NCBI RefSeq assembly: GCF_000334915.1
Contig: NZ_AMSF01000055.1
Coordinates: 62,001-126,000 of the forward strand
From: Dyella ginsengisoli LA-4
Lineage (GTDB): Bacteria; Pseudomonadota; Gammaproteobacteria; Xanthomonadales; Rhodanobacteraceae
Reading direction: 5' to 3'
Length of the DNA: 64,000 bases
The notes below the pieces were generated by a model that worked only from the letters and a program-made list of their open reading frames with translations, did no database searches and had not been told where the DNA came from. Shown piece after piece: positions 26,477 through 34,544 of this stretch (its first letter is position 1; each line of letters begins with the position of its first letter). The position numbers and the translations under genes are program-made.

Positions 26477-26986
26477 ATGACTCAGCAAGCTAACGCCGGG
26501 TACCGACAACTGCGCCGCGGCCGACACTCGATCCCGGGCGGTCTATACCTGCTCACCGCCGTCACCGCAGGCCGCCGGCGCATTTTTCTGGATCGGCAGT
26601 TGGCCAGCGTGGTTTCCTCACTCTCGGCGACAGCCAAGACGTGGGGCCCAGGCAGATGTCTGGGCTGGGTGCTGATGCCCGACCACTGGCATGGCTTAAT
26701 CGAACTCGGCCATGGCACTACGCTCGCAGCCACGATGCAGCGATTCAAGGGAACAACGGCTCACGCCGTGAACAGGTCTTGCCAACGTCATGGAGCTGTC
26801 TGGCAGACGGGCTTTCATGATCGCGCCTTGCGTCAGGACGAGGGCATTGCCGCGACGCTGCGCTACATCATCGCCAATCCAGCGAGAGCCGGACTGGTGG
26901 AGCATCCCCTGGACTATCCGTACTGGGATACGACCTATACCGCCGACCTGGCATGGCTGCATGACGTGCAAGCATGTCGCGACTGA
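26477..26986 (+). CDS. REP-associated tyrosine transposase (RAYT, TnpA_REP)
   Basis: A 169-residue Y1-family (IS200/IS605-like) single-strand transposase. The metal-binding HxH motif is H70-W-H72 in MPDHWHGLIEL and the nucleophile is Y130 in ATLRYIIANPARAGLV. An early segment (RRGRHSIPGGLYLLTAVTAGRR) is typical of RAYTs. It is flanked on both sides by REP arrays that are presumably its substrate, forming a REPtron. The last three codons and the stop (CRD then TGA) lie inside a REP right arm. The start MTQQANAGYRQ gives normal family length. Confidence 0.93.
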   Translation: MTQQANAGYRQLRRGRHSIPGGLYLLTAVTAGRRRIFLDRQLASVVSSLSATAKTWGPGRCLGWVLMPDHWHGLIELGHGTTLAATMQRFKGTTAHAVNRSCQRHGAVWQTGFHDRALRQDEGIAATLRYIIANPARAGLVEHPLDYPYWDTTYTADLAWLHDVQACRD

Positions 26987-27456
26987 TGTCGCTCCTACAA
27001 AGGCCTGCCCATACGCTGCACATGTAGGAGGGGCTTCAGCCCCGACCGTCCACCTCACCCCCACAGCGTCGCGACTGAAGTCGCTCCTACAGAAGCCGCC
27101 CACACTCCGCGCCTGCAGGAGGGGCTTCAGCCCCGACAGCCCACCTCACGCCCGCAGCGTCGCGACTGAAGTCGCTCCTACAGAAGCCGCCCATACCCCG
27201 CGCCTGTAGGAGGGGCTTCAGCCCCGACAGCCCACCTCACGCCCACAGCGTCGCGACTGAAGTCGCTCCTACAAAAGCCGCCCATACGCCGCGCCTGTAG
27301 GAGGGGCCTCAGCCCCGACAGCCCACCTCACGCCCACAGCGTCGCGACTGAAGTCGCTCCTACAAGAGCCGCCCATACGCCGCACCTGCAGGAGGGGCTT
27401 CAGCCCCGACAGCCCGCCTCACGCCCGCAGCGTCGCGACTGAAGTCGCTCCTACAA
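26972..27456. repeat. REP array downstream of the RAYT gene (one half unit and five full units)
   Basis: After a half unit overlapping the RAYT stop (about 26972-27001), full units start at 27023, 27114, 27206, 27297 and 27388, a regular 91-bp period. Arms are GTAGGAGGGGCTTCAGCCCC (GCAGGAGG in some) and GCGTCGCGACTGAAGTCGCT plus CCTACA. Spacers inside a unit (CAGCCCACCTCACGCCCACA) and between units (GCCGCCCATACGCCGC) are also almost identical, so this half grew by tandem duplication. It covers the 480-bp gap to the S9 peptidase gene. Confidence 0.93.
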
Positions 27457-27465
27457 CGGCCGCAC

Positions 27466-29559
27466 CTAAGGGCTTGCAGCCCCCGCGGTCCACTTCTTCA
27501 GCCATGCGTTCACCGTCTCGTGCCACTGCACGCTGTTCTGCGGCTTCAGCACGAAGTGGTTCTCGTCCGGGAAGGTGAGAAACTCGCTGGGGATGCCCCG
27601 GCGCTGCAGGGCGGTGAACGCACCCAGGCCCTGGGTGATCGGGATGCGGAAGTCGTGGCCGCTGTGCACCACCAGCATCGGCACGCGCCAGTCCTTGACG
27701 TGGTCGACCGGGTTGAAGCGCTCGTAGTTCTGCGGGTGCTCGAACGGCGTACCGCCGTTCTCCTTCTCCTCGAACCAGAGCTCGTCGGTGGCGTAATACA
27801 TCATCCGCGCGTCGAACACGCCGTCGTGGTCGACGAAGCACTTCCAAGGCTGGTTCCACACGCCCGCCATCCAGTACACCATGTAGCCGCCGTAGCTGGC
27901 GCCGAGCGCACATGCACGGTCCCCGTCGAGGAAGGCGTACTTTGCCAGCGCCGCCTTCCAGCCAAGCTTCAGATCCTCCAGCGGCTTGCCACCCCAGTCG
28001 CCGGAGATGGCGTTGGTGAAGGCCTGGCCGTAACCGGTGGAGCCGTGGAAGTTGATCGTGACCACGGCAAAGCCCTGGCCGGCGTAGGTCTGCGGGTTCC
28101 AACGGTAGCTCCAGCCGTTGTTCATCGCACCCTGCGGGCCACCATGGACGATGAAGGCCACCGGATAGCGCTTGCCGCGCTGGTAGCCGGCCGGCTTCAC
28201 CACGTACCCCTGCACCGTCTGGTCGCCGGCACCGGAGAAGGTGAAGAACTCGAAGTCGCCCATCTGCACGGGCTTGAGCCGCGCCGCATTGGCGTGGGTG
28301 ACCTGGCGCAGGCCGCGACCGTTGGCCTTCACGGTGTAGAGGTCGGCCGGATGCCTGAGGTCATCGCGCGCCAGCAGCAGCGTGTCGCCGGCCATCGAGT
28401 AGCCGCCGACCGTGCCCTCGCCGACCAGCTTGCGCACGGCAGCGCTCGCCGCATCGATGGCGAAAAGCGGATGCTGCCCCTCATCGTCGGCGGTGGCGAA
28501 CAGGGTCTTGCCGTCGGCCGAGATCGACAGGCTGCCGGCGGAGCGGTCCCAGTGCGGATCGACCTCGCGGATCGCGCCGCTGGATAGGTCCATCGCCATG
28601 ATCGCGAAGCGGTCGGACTCGAAGCCCGGCTCCTTCATCGCCAAGTAGTACAGGGTGCGACCGTCCGGCGAGGGCACCGGGTAGGCATCCCAGGCCAGGT
28701 TGGCTGCGGTGAGGTTGCGAGGTGGCGCGGAACCATCCGCCGGCACCTGGTAGACGTCAAAATTGGTCGACCACGGCTCGCTGCTGCCGGCGATGCGTGC
28801 ACCGAAGTACACGCTGCGGCTGTCCGGCGAAAACGCAATCTCTTCCATGCCGCCGAACGGCTTGCTCGGCACGTCGCCGTCGATGCCCTTGCTGAGCCTC
28901 GTGGGCTCGGCCGGCAACTGGCCCTGTGCGTCGAAGCGCGCGATGTACAACTGGTTGCGGCGACCCGTCGCCCAGGCATCCCAGTGGCGCACGAACAACT
29001 TCTTGTAGAGCGTGCCGGTGGACTTGTCCGAGGCATTGCCGTCCATGCGCTCCTTGGTGCAGGCCAGGTCGGCGCAGTCCGGGTACACCTCGTAATCCAG
29101 GGCTACGGCGCGGCCATCCGGCGAGAGCGCGTAGCCGCCAAGATCGAGCACGCCGTGGCTCACCTGCACCGGCGTGCCGACCTGGACACCCCTGGCAGGG
29201 TCCATCGTCACCCGCCACAGCTGCGCCACCCCATCGGCCGGCGCCACGTAATACAGGCTGCGTCCGTCCGGCGCCCAGCGCGCCGAGCCGGCATGGTCGG
29301 CCACCCGTACCGGCTGGTGCGAACCCTTCAGGTCCAGCACGTACACGGCGGTGATGCCCTTGTTCGCCGCATAGTCGGTCCGCCGCTCGCTGAAGGCGGC
29401 ATAGCGGCCATCCGGCGAGAGCTGGGGATCGCTGACCCGATCGAGCATGACCAGGTCGTGGACGGTGAAGGGGTGGGCCCCCTCCGATCGGGTACCGGCC
29501 GCATGCGCGCCCAGAGGCGCCAGAGACAGGCAGAGCAACACTAATCCCAGCGGTTTCAT
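27466..29559 (-). CDS. Secreted S9 family prolyl oligopeptidase-like peptidase
   Basis: A 697-residue precursor with signal peptide MKPLGLVLLCLSLAPLGAHA. Residues ~30-430 form the WD40/TolB-like beta-propeller (repeats such as LSPDGRYAAFSERR, WAPDGRSLYYV, FSPDSRSVYFG). The C-terminal alpha/beta hydrolase holds the nucleophile in GASYGGYM (about residue 555), the acid in HSGHDFRIPI and the His in DENHFVL. It is a dipeptidyl or acyl-aminoacyl peptidase acting in the periplasm or outside the cell. The gene ends 10 bp from the REP array. Confidence 0.93.
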   Translation of the reverse strand: MKPLGLVLLCLSLAPLGAHAAGTRSEGAHPFTVHDLVMLDRVSDPQLSPDGRYAAFSERRTDYAANKGITAVYVLDLKGSHQPVRVADHAGSARWAPDGRSLYYVAPADGVAQLWRVTMDPARGVQVGTPVQVSHGVLDLGGYALSPDGRAVALDYEVYPDCADLACTKERMDGNASDKSTGTLYKKLFVRHWDAWATGRRNQLYIARFDAQGQLPAEPTRLSKGIDGDVPSKPFGGMEEIAFSPDSRSVYFGARIAGSSEPWSTNFDVYQVPADGSAPPRNLTAANLAWDAYPVPSPDGRTLYYLAMKEPGFESDRFAIMAMDLSSGAIREVDPHWDRSAGSLSISADGKTLFATADDEGQHPLFAIDAASAAVRKLVGEGTVGGYSMAGDTLLLARDDLRHPADLYTVKANGRGLRQVTHANAARLKPVQMGDFEFFTFSGAGDQTVQGYVVKPAGYQRGKRYPVAFIVHGGPQGAMNNGWSYRWNPQTYAGQGFAVVTINFHGSTGYGQAFTNAISGDWGGKPLEDLKLGWKAALAKYAFLDGDRACALGASYGGYMVYWMAGVWNQPWKCFVDHDGVFDARMMYYATDELWFEEKENGGTPFEHPQNYERFNPVDHVKDWRVPMLVVHSGHDFRIPITQGLGAFTALQRRGIPSEFLTFPDENHFVLKPQNSVQWHETVNAWLKKWTAGAASP

Positions 29560-29685
29560 CGCTTCCCCTCGGTCTTGGCCATGGCCGCAGACGGTAGGGC
29601 GACCGCGGGCACGGGCGCAAGGGTGGCACCTCGTGCTGGTGGCACAGAGCGGGTAAGGTGCGTCGCTTCAACACGGAGGCAGCTC

Positions 29686-31086
29686 ATGCGGGATCCAGCT
29701 CTTCGCAAGGCCGGCATGAACAACGCGAGTCTCAGCCATCCGGCCTGGTGGCTCGCCATGGCCGCCGTCGGGTTATGCGCATTGCTGATCCGCTGGTATT
29801 ACCTGAGCCATGCGGTGGTGGACCACCCCGTACGCGGTGACGCCATCCAGTACTACGCCTACGCCTGGAATCTGGTGCACCACGGCACCTTCTCCATGGC
29901 GCCCCCCGGTTCCGCGCAGGTCCTTCCTGACAGTTTCCGTGATCCGGTCTACCCGGCCTTTCTCGCCATCTGGATGTATGCGAGCGCGGATGCCTCCAGC
30001 TGGTACTGGCACGTGCTGGCCAGCCAGGGACTACTGGGTGCGCTTACCGTCGTGTTGCTGGCCAATGCGGCGCGTGGCTGGCTCCCTGATCGCTGGCTGA
30101 TCGCCACCGGCCTGTTGATGGCGATCTGGCCGCACAACGTGAGCATCAATGGTTATCTGCTGACGGAAACCCTCTACGGATTTCTCTGCGCCCTGGCCTT
30201 CGTTTTTCTGCGTCTCGCGCTGCGCAGGGCAAGCGTCGGCTGGATGACCGCCGCCGGCCTGGCATTCGGCCTGGCGGCACTGACGAACGCCGTGCTGGTT
30301 CCATTCGCCATCCTCCTGGCCATCTACATGGCCGTCCGGAAGCTGTCGCCTCGGCGGCTGACCATGACGCTCGCGCTGTCGGCTCTGCTGATTCCGGGAT
30401 GCTGGAGCATGCGCAACATGCAACTCCCGGCAGACGCGTCGTCGAGCGGCCGTGCGCTGATCAACCTGGTGCAGGGCTCACGGCCCGACTATCACAGCAG
30501 CTTTCGCGCGATGGCCGATGGCGATCCGGAAGGCCTGCGAACCTATCGGGCGATCCAGCACGAGGCCGATGTCGCCGCAGCCAACCCGAGAGAAGGCCTC
30601 TCGCGCATCGGCGCACGCATGGCCGGGGCACCCGTGCGCTATCTCCGCTGGTACCTCAGCAAGCCCGCCCTGCTGTGGGACTGGGGCATCCGTATCGGCC
30701 AGGGGGACATCTACGTCTACCCGACCTATGCATCCCCCTTTCTGCGGAACCCGGCTTTCCGCATCCTGGCGTCGCTGTGCTGGGCATTGAATCCGTTGGT
30801 GATGGTGCTTGCCCTCGCCGGTTGCATCAGCCTCTTGTGGCGGGGTGCCCGCAAATGTCCGACAAGCCAGGCGGCAGCGCTGTTGCTTGTCTACGTGACC
30901 CTGGTCCACTCCATTCTCCAGGCCGAACCCCGCTACGCGATTCCCTATCGAGGATTCGAAATTCTCGTGGCCGGCCTGGGGCTGCATGTGATCATTCACT
31001 GGCTCCTGCGCCAGCGGAGAGGGGACACGGCACCCGCGGCCCGAGGATCAAGGGAAGATCCGGGTGAAGCGACCCGGGGCGGGTGA
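29686..31086 (+). CDS. GT39/ArnT-like membrane glycosyltransferase family protein
   Basis: A 466-residue polytopic protein with about ten membrane helices. The first periplasmic loop carries VRGDAIQYYAYAWNLVHHG, typical of GT-C enzymes of the GT39/GT83 type that use a lipid-linked sugar donor, and DPVYPAFLAIWMY follows. The start at 29686 is fixed by GGAGG six bases upstream; the frame is open to 29575. It lies just upstream of the pilin genes on the same strand, so it may act in pilin or surface glycosylation, but the donor and acceptor cannot be told. Confidence 0.75.
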   Translation: MRDPALRKAGMNNASLSHPAWWLAMAAVGLCALLIRWYYLSHAVVDHPVRGDAIQYYAYAWNLVHHGTFSMAPPGSAQVLPDSFRDPVYPAFLAIWMYASADASSWYWHVLASQGLLGALTVVLLANAARGWLPDRWLIATGLLMAIWPHNVSINGYLLTETLYGFLCALAFVFLRLALRRASVGWMTAAGLAFGLAALTNAVLVPFAILLAIYMAVRKLSPRRLTMTLALSALLIPGCWSMRNMQLPADASSSGRALINLVQGSRPDYHSSFRAMADGDPEGLRTYRAIQHEADVAAANPREGLSRIGARMAGAPVRYLRWYLSKPALLWDWGIRIGQGDIYVYPTYASPFLRNPAFRILASLCWALNPLVMVLALAGCISLLWRGARKCPTSQAAALLLVYVTLVHSILQAEPRYAIPYRGFEILVAGLGLHVIIHWLLRQRRGDTAPAARGSREDPGEATRGG

Positions 31087-31536
31087 TCCATGCCACCCGG
31101 GCTTCAACAAGGCGATGTCACCCCACCAGGCAGCGAATGCCGGTTGTCCCGGTATTGAACTCGCGACGACGGGTGAAGCTCCGACCCATAGCCATGGTCT
31201 GCCAGCCGTAAACCCTACGGATTCCAAGTTCGCGTCGACACGGATTGTCAGAATGTGACGTCAAGGGGCAGATATGTACCTGCCTCACAGTTCACGCTTT
31301 GCGGATCCCGTTTGGTCCAGCCATTCCCTTGTAAGTCTTTCGTGACCGCATGCACAATCGGCGCCGTCGCCAACGTGGAGAAATTGGCGCCGCAGGCTGG
31401 CATGCTCAGTGCTTGTCATCCTGCGAGCTTCCTGGTCGTTCCTGACCGTGAAAGGGGTCCGATCCCGCCTAGGGGGATATGGGACTGGGGCTCAGGGGGC
31501 ATCATCCGGTTAGCTAACCAAAGAAGAGGAACCACC
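31087..31536 (+). promoter_or_regulatory. Upstream region and sigma-54-type promoter of the first pilin gene
   Basis: A 450-bp non-coding gap. TGGCAT-GCTCA-GTGC at 31398-31412 has GG and GC exactly ten bases apart, as required for RpoN (sigma-54) promoters, and type IVa pilA genes are classically transcribed by RpoN with the PilS/PilR pair. Transcription would start near 31424, leaving a leader of about 113 nt. GTCA/TGTGA-type words near 31245-31262 might be activator sites, but this is weak. AGAAGAGGA is the ribosome site before the ATG at 31537. Nothing else is identified in the gap. Confidence 0.6.
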
Positions 31537-31980
31537 ATGAAGAGCATGCAGAAGGGCTTCACCCTGATCGAACTGATGATCGTGGTTGCGATCATCGCGA
31601 TCCTGGCAGCCATCGCCATCCCGCAGTACCAGAACTACGTCACCAAGTCGCAGTTCTCTGAGTCGCAGACCATCGCCGACGGCCTGAAGACGCCGATCGT
31701 CGAGTACTACAACCAGACCGGCAAGTGCCCGACTCCGGGTACTGGCGGCATCTCGCAGGCTGTCAGCTACTCCGGCAAGTATGTCACCTCAGCCACCGCG
31801 GGCGGCACCGAGCCCAACTGCACGATCACGGTTGCGTTCAAGAGCACGGCGGGTTCCGTCTCGACGCCGCTCAAGGGTCAGAGCGTCACCTTCACTGGCA
31901 CGGACAACGGCGGCAGCTTCTCGTGGGTCTGCTCCGCCACAGCCATTGCCTCCAAGTACAAGCCGGAAGCTTGCCAGTAA
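31537..31980 (+). CDS. pilA: Type IVa major pilin PilA
   Basis: A 147-residue prepilin. The short leader MKSMQKG is cut by PilD before FTLIE; Glu+5 and the hydrophobic N-terminal helix (LMIVVAIIAILAAIAIPQYQ) are canonical. The globular part has four cysteines, the last two (WVCSATAIASKYKPEAC) forming the D-region disulfide loop near the C-terminus. It polymerises into the pilus used for twitching, adhesion and DNA uptake. A good ribosome site, a sigma-54-like promoter and a strong terminator mark it as an independent, highly expressed unit. Confidence 0.95.
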   Translation: MKSMQKGFTLIELMIVVAIIAILAAIAIPQYQNYVTKSQFSESQTIADGLKTPIVEYYNQTGKCPTPGTGGISQAVSYSGKYVTSATAGGTEPNCTITVAFKSTAGSVSTPLKGQSVTFTGTDNGGSFSWVCSATAIASKYKPEACQ

Positions 31981-32010
31981 TCAAAAAGCAGGACTTCATC
32001 GCAATATTAA

Positions 32011-32040
32011 AAGGACCTCTCTTCGGAGAGGTCTTTTTTT
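32011..32040 (+). terminator. Rho-independent terminator after pilA
   Basis: Stem GACCTCTC / GAGAGGTC with a stable TTCG tetraloop, preceded by AAAAG and followed by seven T residues. It separates the first pilin from the second. Confidence 0.93.
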
Positions 32041-32100
32041 ACGACCGTGGCATAACGGCTGCATACTTCTGCGGGACCAATCAGGGGGTTGAATTCCGTC

Positions 32101-32535
32101 ATGAAAACAACGCGCGGTTTCACGTTGATCGAGCTGATGATCGTGGTGGCCATCATAGCCATCCTCGCCAGCATCGCCATTACCGTCTACAACAACTCCA
32201 TTGGCAAGGCCGAACTGAGCGAGGCATTCACCGTCGTCGACGGGCTCAAGACGGATGTGGCCGAGTACTACAGCCAAGCCGGCAGCTGCCCCAGCAACGG
32301 CAGCGGCAGCATTGGCGCCCCTGCAAGCTACTCGGGCAAATACGTAGCCAGCGCCACTGTGGGCAGCGGAGTCAGTGGCTGCACGATCACTGCGACGATG
32401 CGCGACACCTCGGTGTCCGTCAAATTGCAAGGTAAGCAGGTGTTGTTCAGCATGAGCCCAGCCGCCGACGGCAACTTTACCTGGAGTTGCAGCACCGATG
32501 CTCCGGCAACATTTACGCCCACCGCATGCAAGTGA
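32101..32535 (+). CDS. Second type IVa pilin
   Basis: A 144-residue prepilin with leader MKTTRG and FTLIELMIVVAIIAILASIAI. It is a diverged tandem paralogue of the pilin 120 bp upstream: both share GLKT, EYY, CP(T/S), SYSGKYV and the C-terminal WxC...AC loop (WSCSTDAPATFTPTACK). The ATG at 32101 is preceded by AGGGGG 12 bases upstream, a long spacing that suggests weaker translation than the first pilin. It could be an alternative major pilin or a regulated variant. It lies after the pilA terminator and 70 bp before a GT-C glycosyltransferase. Confidence 0.92.
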   Translation: MKTTRGFTLIELMIVVAIIAILASIAITVYNNSIGKAELSEAFTVVDGLKTDVAEYYSQAGSCPSNGSGSIGAPASYSGKYVASATVGSGVSGCTITATMRDTSVSVKLQGKQVLFSMSPAADGNFTWSCSTDAPATFTPTACK

Positions 32536-32605
32536 TCATGCTCAGCTGATTCACCGAGACCCATTCAATATGCCATGCTCCCAGCTCTCAGGGGAGCCGT
32601 TTTAC

Positions 32606-34543
32606 ATGACCGCATCACGTTCGCAGCTGTTTCTGCTCGGGGCCACGTTAGTTGTCTGCACTCTGATTTACTGGCCCGCGTTGCACGGCCCGTTCCTGTT
32701 CGACGATTTCCCCAATCTCGCCGCCCTGACCAGCATCGACCATGTGTCGAGCTGGCGCGACCTGGGCATCTACCTGTCGCAGCCGCGGGATTTTCCCGGC
32801 CGGCCGGTGGCGATGCTGAGCTTCCTGCTGCAGAAGTCCGACTGGCCGGATCATCCGTTTCCGTTCAAGCTGGTGAATCTCTCGCTGCACCTGGTGGTGG
32901 GATTGCTGGTGTATGTGCTGACCAGGCGCCTGGCTAGGCTCTGGCTCGCCACCACCCAGGACGAGGACACGGCTCGCGCAGCGCGCGCCGACTGGGCCGC
33001 CCTGTTCGCCGCCGCGGCGTGGTTGCTCAACCCGATCCAGCTGTCCGGGGTCTCGTTGGTGGTGCAGCGGATGACCCTGCTGATGGCGCTGTTCACCGTC
33101 ACCGGGCTGCTGACATACCTGCACGGCCTGTTGCGCGAGGATCTCCCCTCATGGCGTCGTGGCGCCTGGATGGCGCTCGGGCTGGGCGCCGGCACCGGTC
33201 TGGCGCTGCTCAGCAAGGAGAACGGCCTGCTGCTCCCGCTCTACGCGCTGGTGATCGACAGCACGCTGATCAGCGACCGGGTGAAGCGACTGCCGCGCGC
33301 ACTGGCCTGGTGGCGACGGCTGCTGATCTGGCCCATCGTGCTGTTCGTGGTCGGCTTCCTGCTGTGGATCATCCCCATCAGCCTGCACGCCGGAATACGC
33401 GACTTCTCACTCGGCGAGCGCCTGCTGACCGAGCCACGGGTGCTCGCCAGCTACCTCGGCAAGATCTTCCTGCCGCGCTTCGGCCTGTACGGGCTGTACC
33501 ACGATGACTTCATGGTCTCGCGCGGCCTGCTCTCGCCCTGGACCACCCTGCCGGCGCTCGCCCTCGTGCCGGCGATAGCAGGTGCCGCGCTGTTCGGCCG
33601 GCGCCGCTGGCCGCTGTTCGCGCTGGCAGTGCTCTGGTACCTGGGCGGGCAGTTGCTGGAGAGTTCAACGATCATGCTCGAGCTGTATTTCGAGCATCGC
33701 AACTACGTGCCGATCATCGGCCCGTTCGTGGCGCTGGGGCTGGCCCTGGCACGAACGGCTCCGGGCACGGCGCGACGCCTGGCTTCGGTGCTGGCCGTGG
33801 CCTGGCTGGCCGCCTGCACCCTGACCACCGCGCTCAGTGCACGCACCTACAGCTCGGCCGACCGGCTGGCGCTGACCTGGGCCAACACCGACCCCGATTC
33901 GATCCGCGCGCAGACGTTCCTGGTCGAGCGCCTCACCCAACACGGCCAGTTGCGGGCCGCGCTGGATGTGCTAGACCGGTCCATCCGGCAGTATCCATTC
34001 AGCAGCAACCTAGCCGGTGATCGCGTGTATCTGCGTTGCCTGCAGGGAACGCTAGACGAGTCAGACCTTGATCATCTCGAAAGGACTTTCAGGGAGGCCC
34101 CCTTCGATCGCGCCGGCTTCAGCAACATGGAGCAACTGCGAAACCTGGCAGCGGCCCACCAGTGCACGGCACTTACGCCAGGACGCTGGTGGTCGCTGAG
34201 CGATGCCATGCTGGCCAACCCGGCCTATGCACAGAACGGCGTGGCCGCCGGCTTCCTGCATTACCAGCGACACTTCTGGGCGGTGAGCCAGGGCAACCTC
34301 GCACTGACCATCGCCGAGCTCCAGGCCGCCTATCAGAACGATCCGGACGCCGAGATCCCGCGGCTGGAGGCGAAGTACCTGGTCAGTGCAGGACTTTACG
34401 ATCGGGCGATCGACACCCTGCAGCATGCGGACTACCGGCGGCTGCCGCAATTGCGCCGGCTGCTGGTAGATGACCGGGCGATCAACGCGGAAGACATCGC
34501 GACCATCCGCCAGATGCAAGCCAAGAACGGGGCGGGTCACTAA
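32606..34543 (+). CDS. GT-C fold membrane glycosyltransferase with C-terminal TPR-like domain (copy 1)
   Basis: A 645-residue protein with about ten membrane helices up to residue 430, then a soluble helical TPR-like region. The first loop has FDDFPNL (acidic GT-C motif); later RMTLLMALFTVTGL, LLSKENGLLLPLYAL, GLYGLYHDDF and LYFEHRNYVPIIGP are characteristic of TMTC-like (DUF1736-related) glycosyltransferases. Similar genes often sit next to pilA in gammaproteobacteria, so pilin glycosylation is a fair inference, not proven. The ATG at 32606 (AGGGGAG upstream) is preferred to 32570. Copy 2 follows directly. Confidence 0.75.
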   Translation: MTASRSQLFLLGATLVVCTLIYWPALHGPFLFDDFPNLAALTSIDHVSSWRDLGIYLSQPRDFPGRPVAMLSFLLQKSDWPDHPFPFKLVNLSLHLVVGLLVYVLTRRLARLWLATTQDEDTARAARADWAALFAAAAWLLNPIQLSGVSLVVQRMTLLMALFTVTGLLTYLHGLLREDLPSWRRGAWMALGLGAGTGLALLSKENGLLLPLYALVIDSTLISDRVKRLPRALAWWRRLLIWPIVLFVVGFLLWIIPISLHAGIRDFSLGERLLTEPRVLASYLGKIFLPRFGLYGLYHDDFMVSRGLLSPWTTLPALALVPAIAGAALFGRRRWPLFALAVLWYLGGQLLESSTIMLELYFEHRNYVPIIGPFVALGLALARTAPGTARRLASVLAVAWLAACTLTTALSARTYSSADRLALTWANTDPDSIRAQTFLVERLTQHGQLRAALDVLDRSIRQYPFSSNLAGDRVYLRCLQGTLDESDLDHLERTFREAPFDRAGFSNMEQLRNLAAAHQCTALTPGRWWSLSDAMLANPAYAQNGVAAGFLHYQRHFWAVSQGNLALTIAELQAAYQNDPDAEIPRLEAKYLVSAGLYDRAIDTLQHADYRRLPQLRRLLVDDRAINAEDIATIRQMQAKNGAGH

Positions 34544-34544
34544 G

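Noticed and set aside
26477-26986. Ordinary insertion sequence
   Set aside because: The transposase is a RAYT with no terminal inverted repeats or target duplication; RAYTs are usually single-copy domesticated genes.
26057-27456. CRISPR array
   Set aside because: Repeats are regular at about 91 bp, but spacers are nearly identical, arms form inverted REP stem-loops, and a RAYT gene, not cas genes, lies in the middle.
31489-31520. Alternative sigma-54 site closer to pilA (TGG...GC in the GGGGCTCAGGGGGC stretch)
   Set aside because: Spacing fits, but neither half resembles TGGCAC or TTGC beyond the GG and GC; the site at 31398 is a better match.
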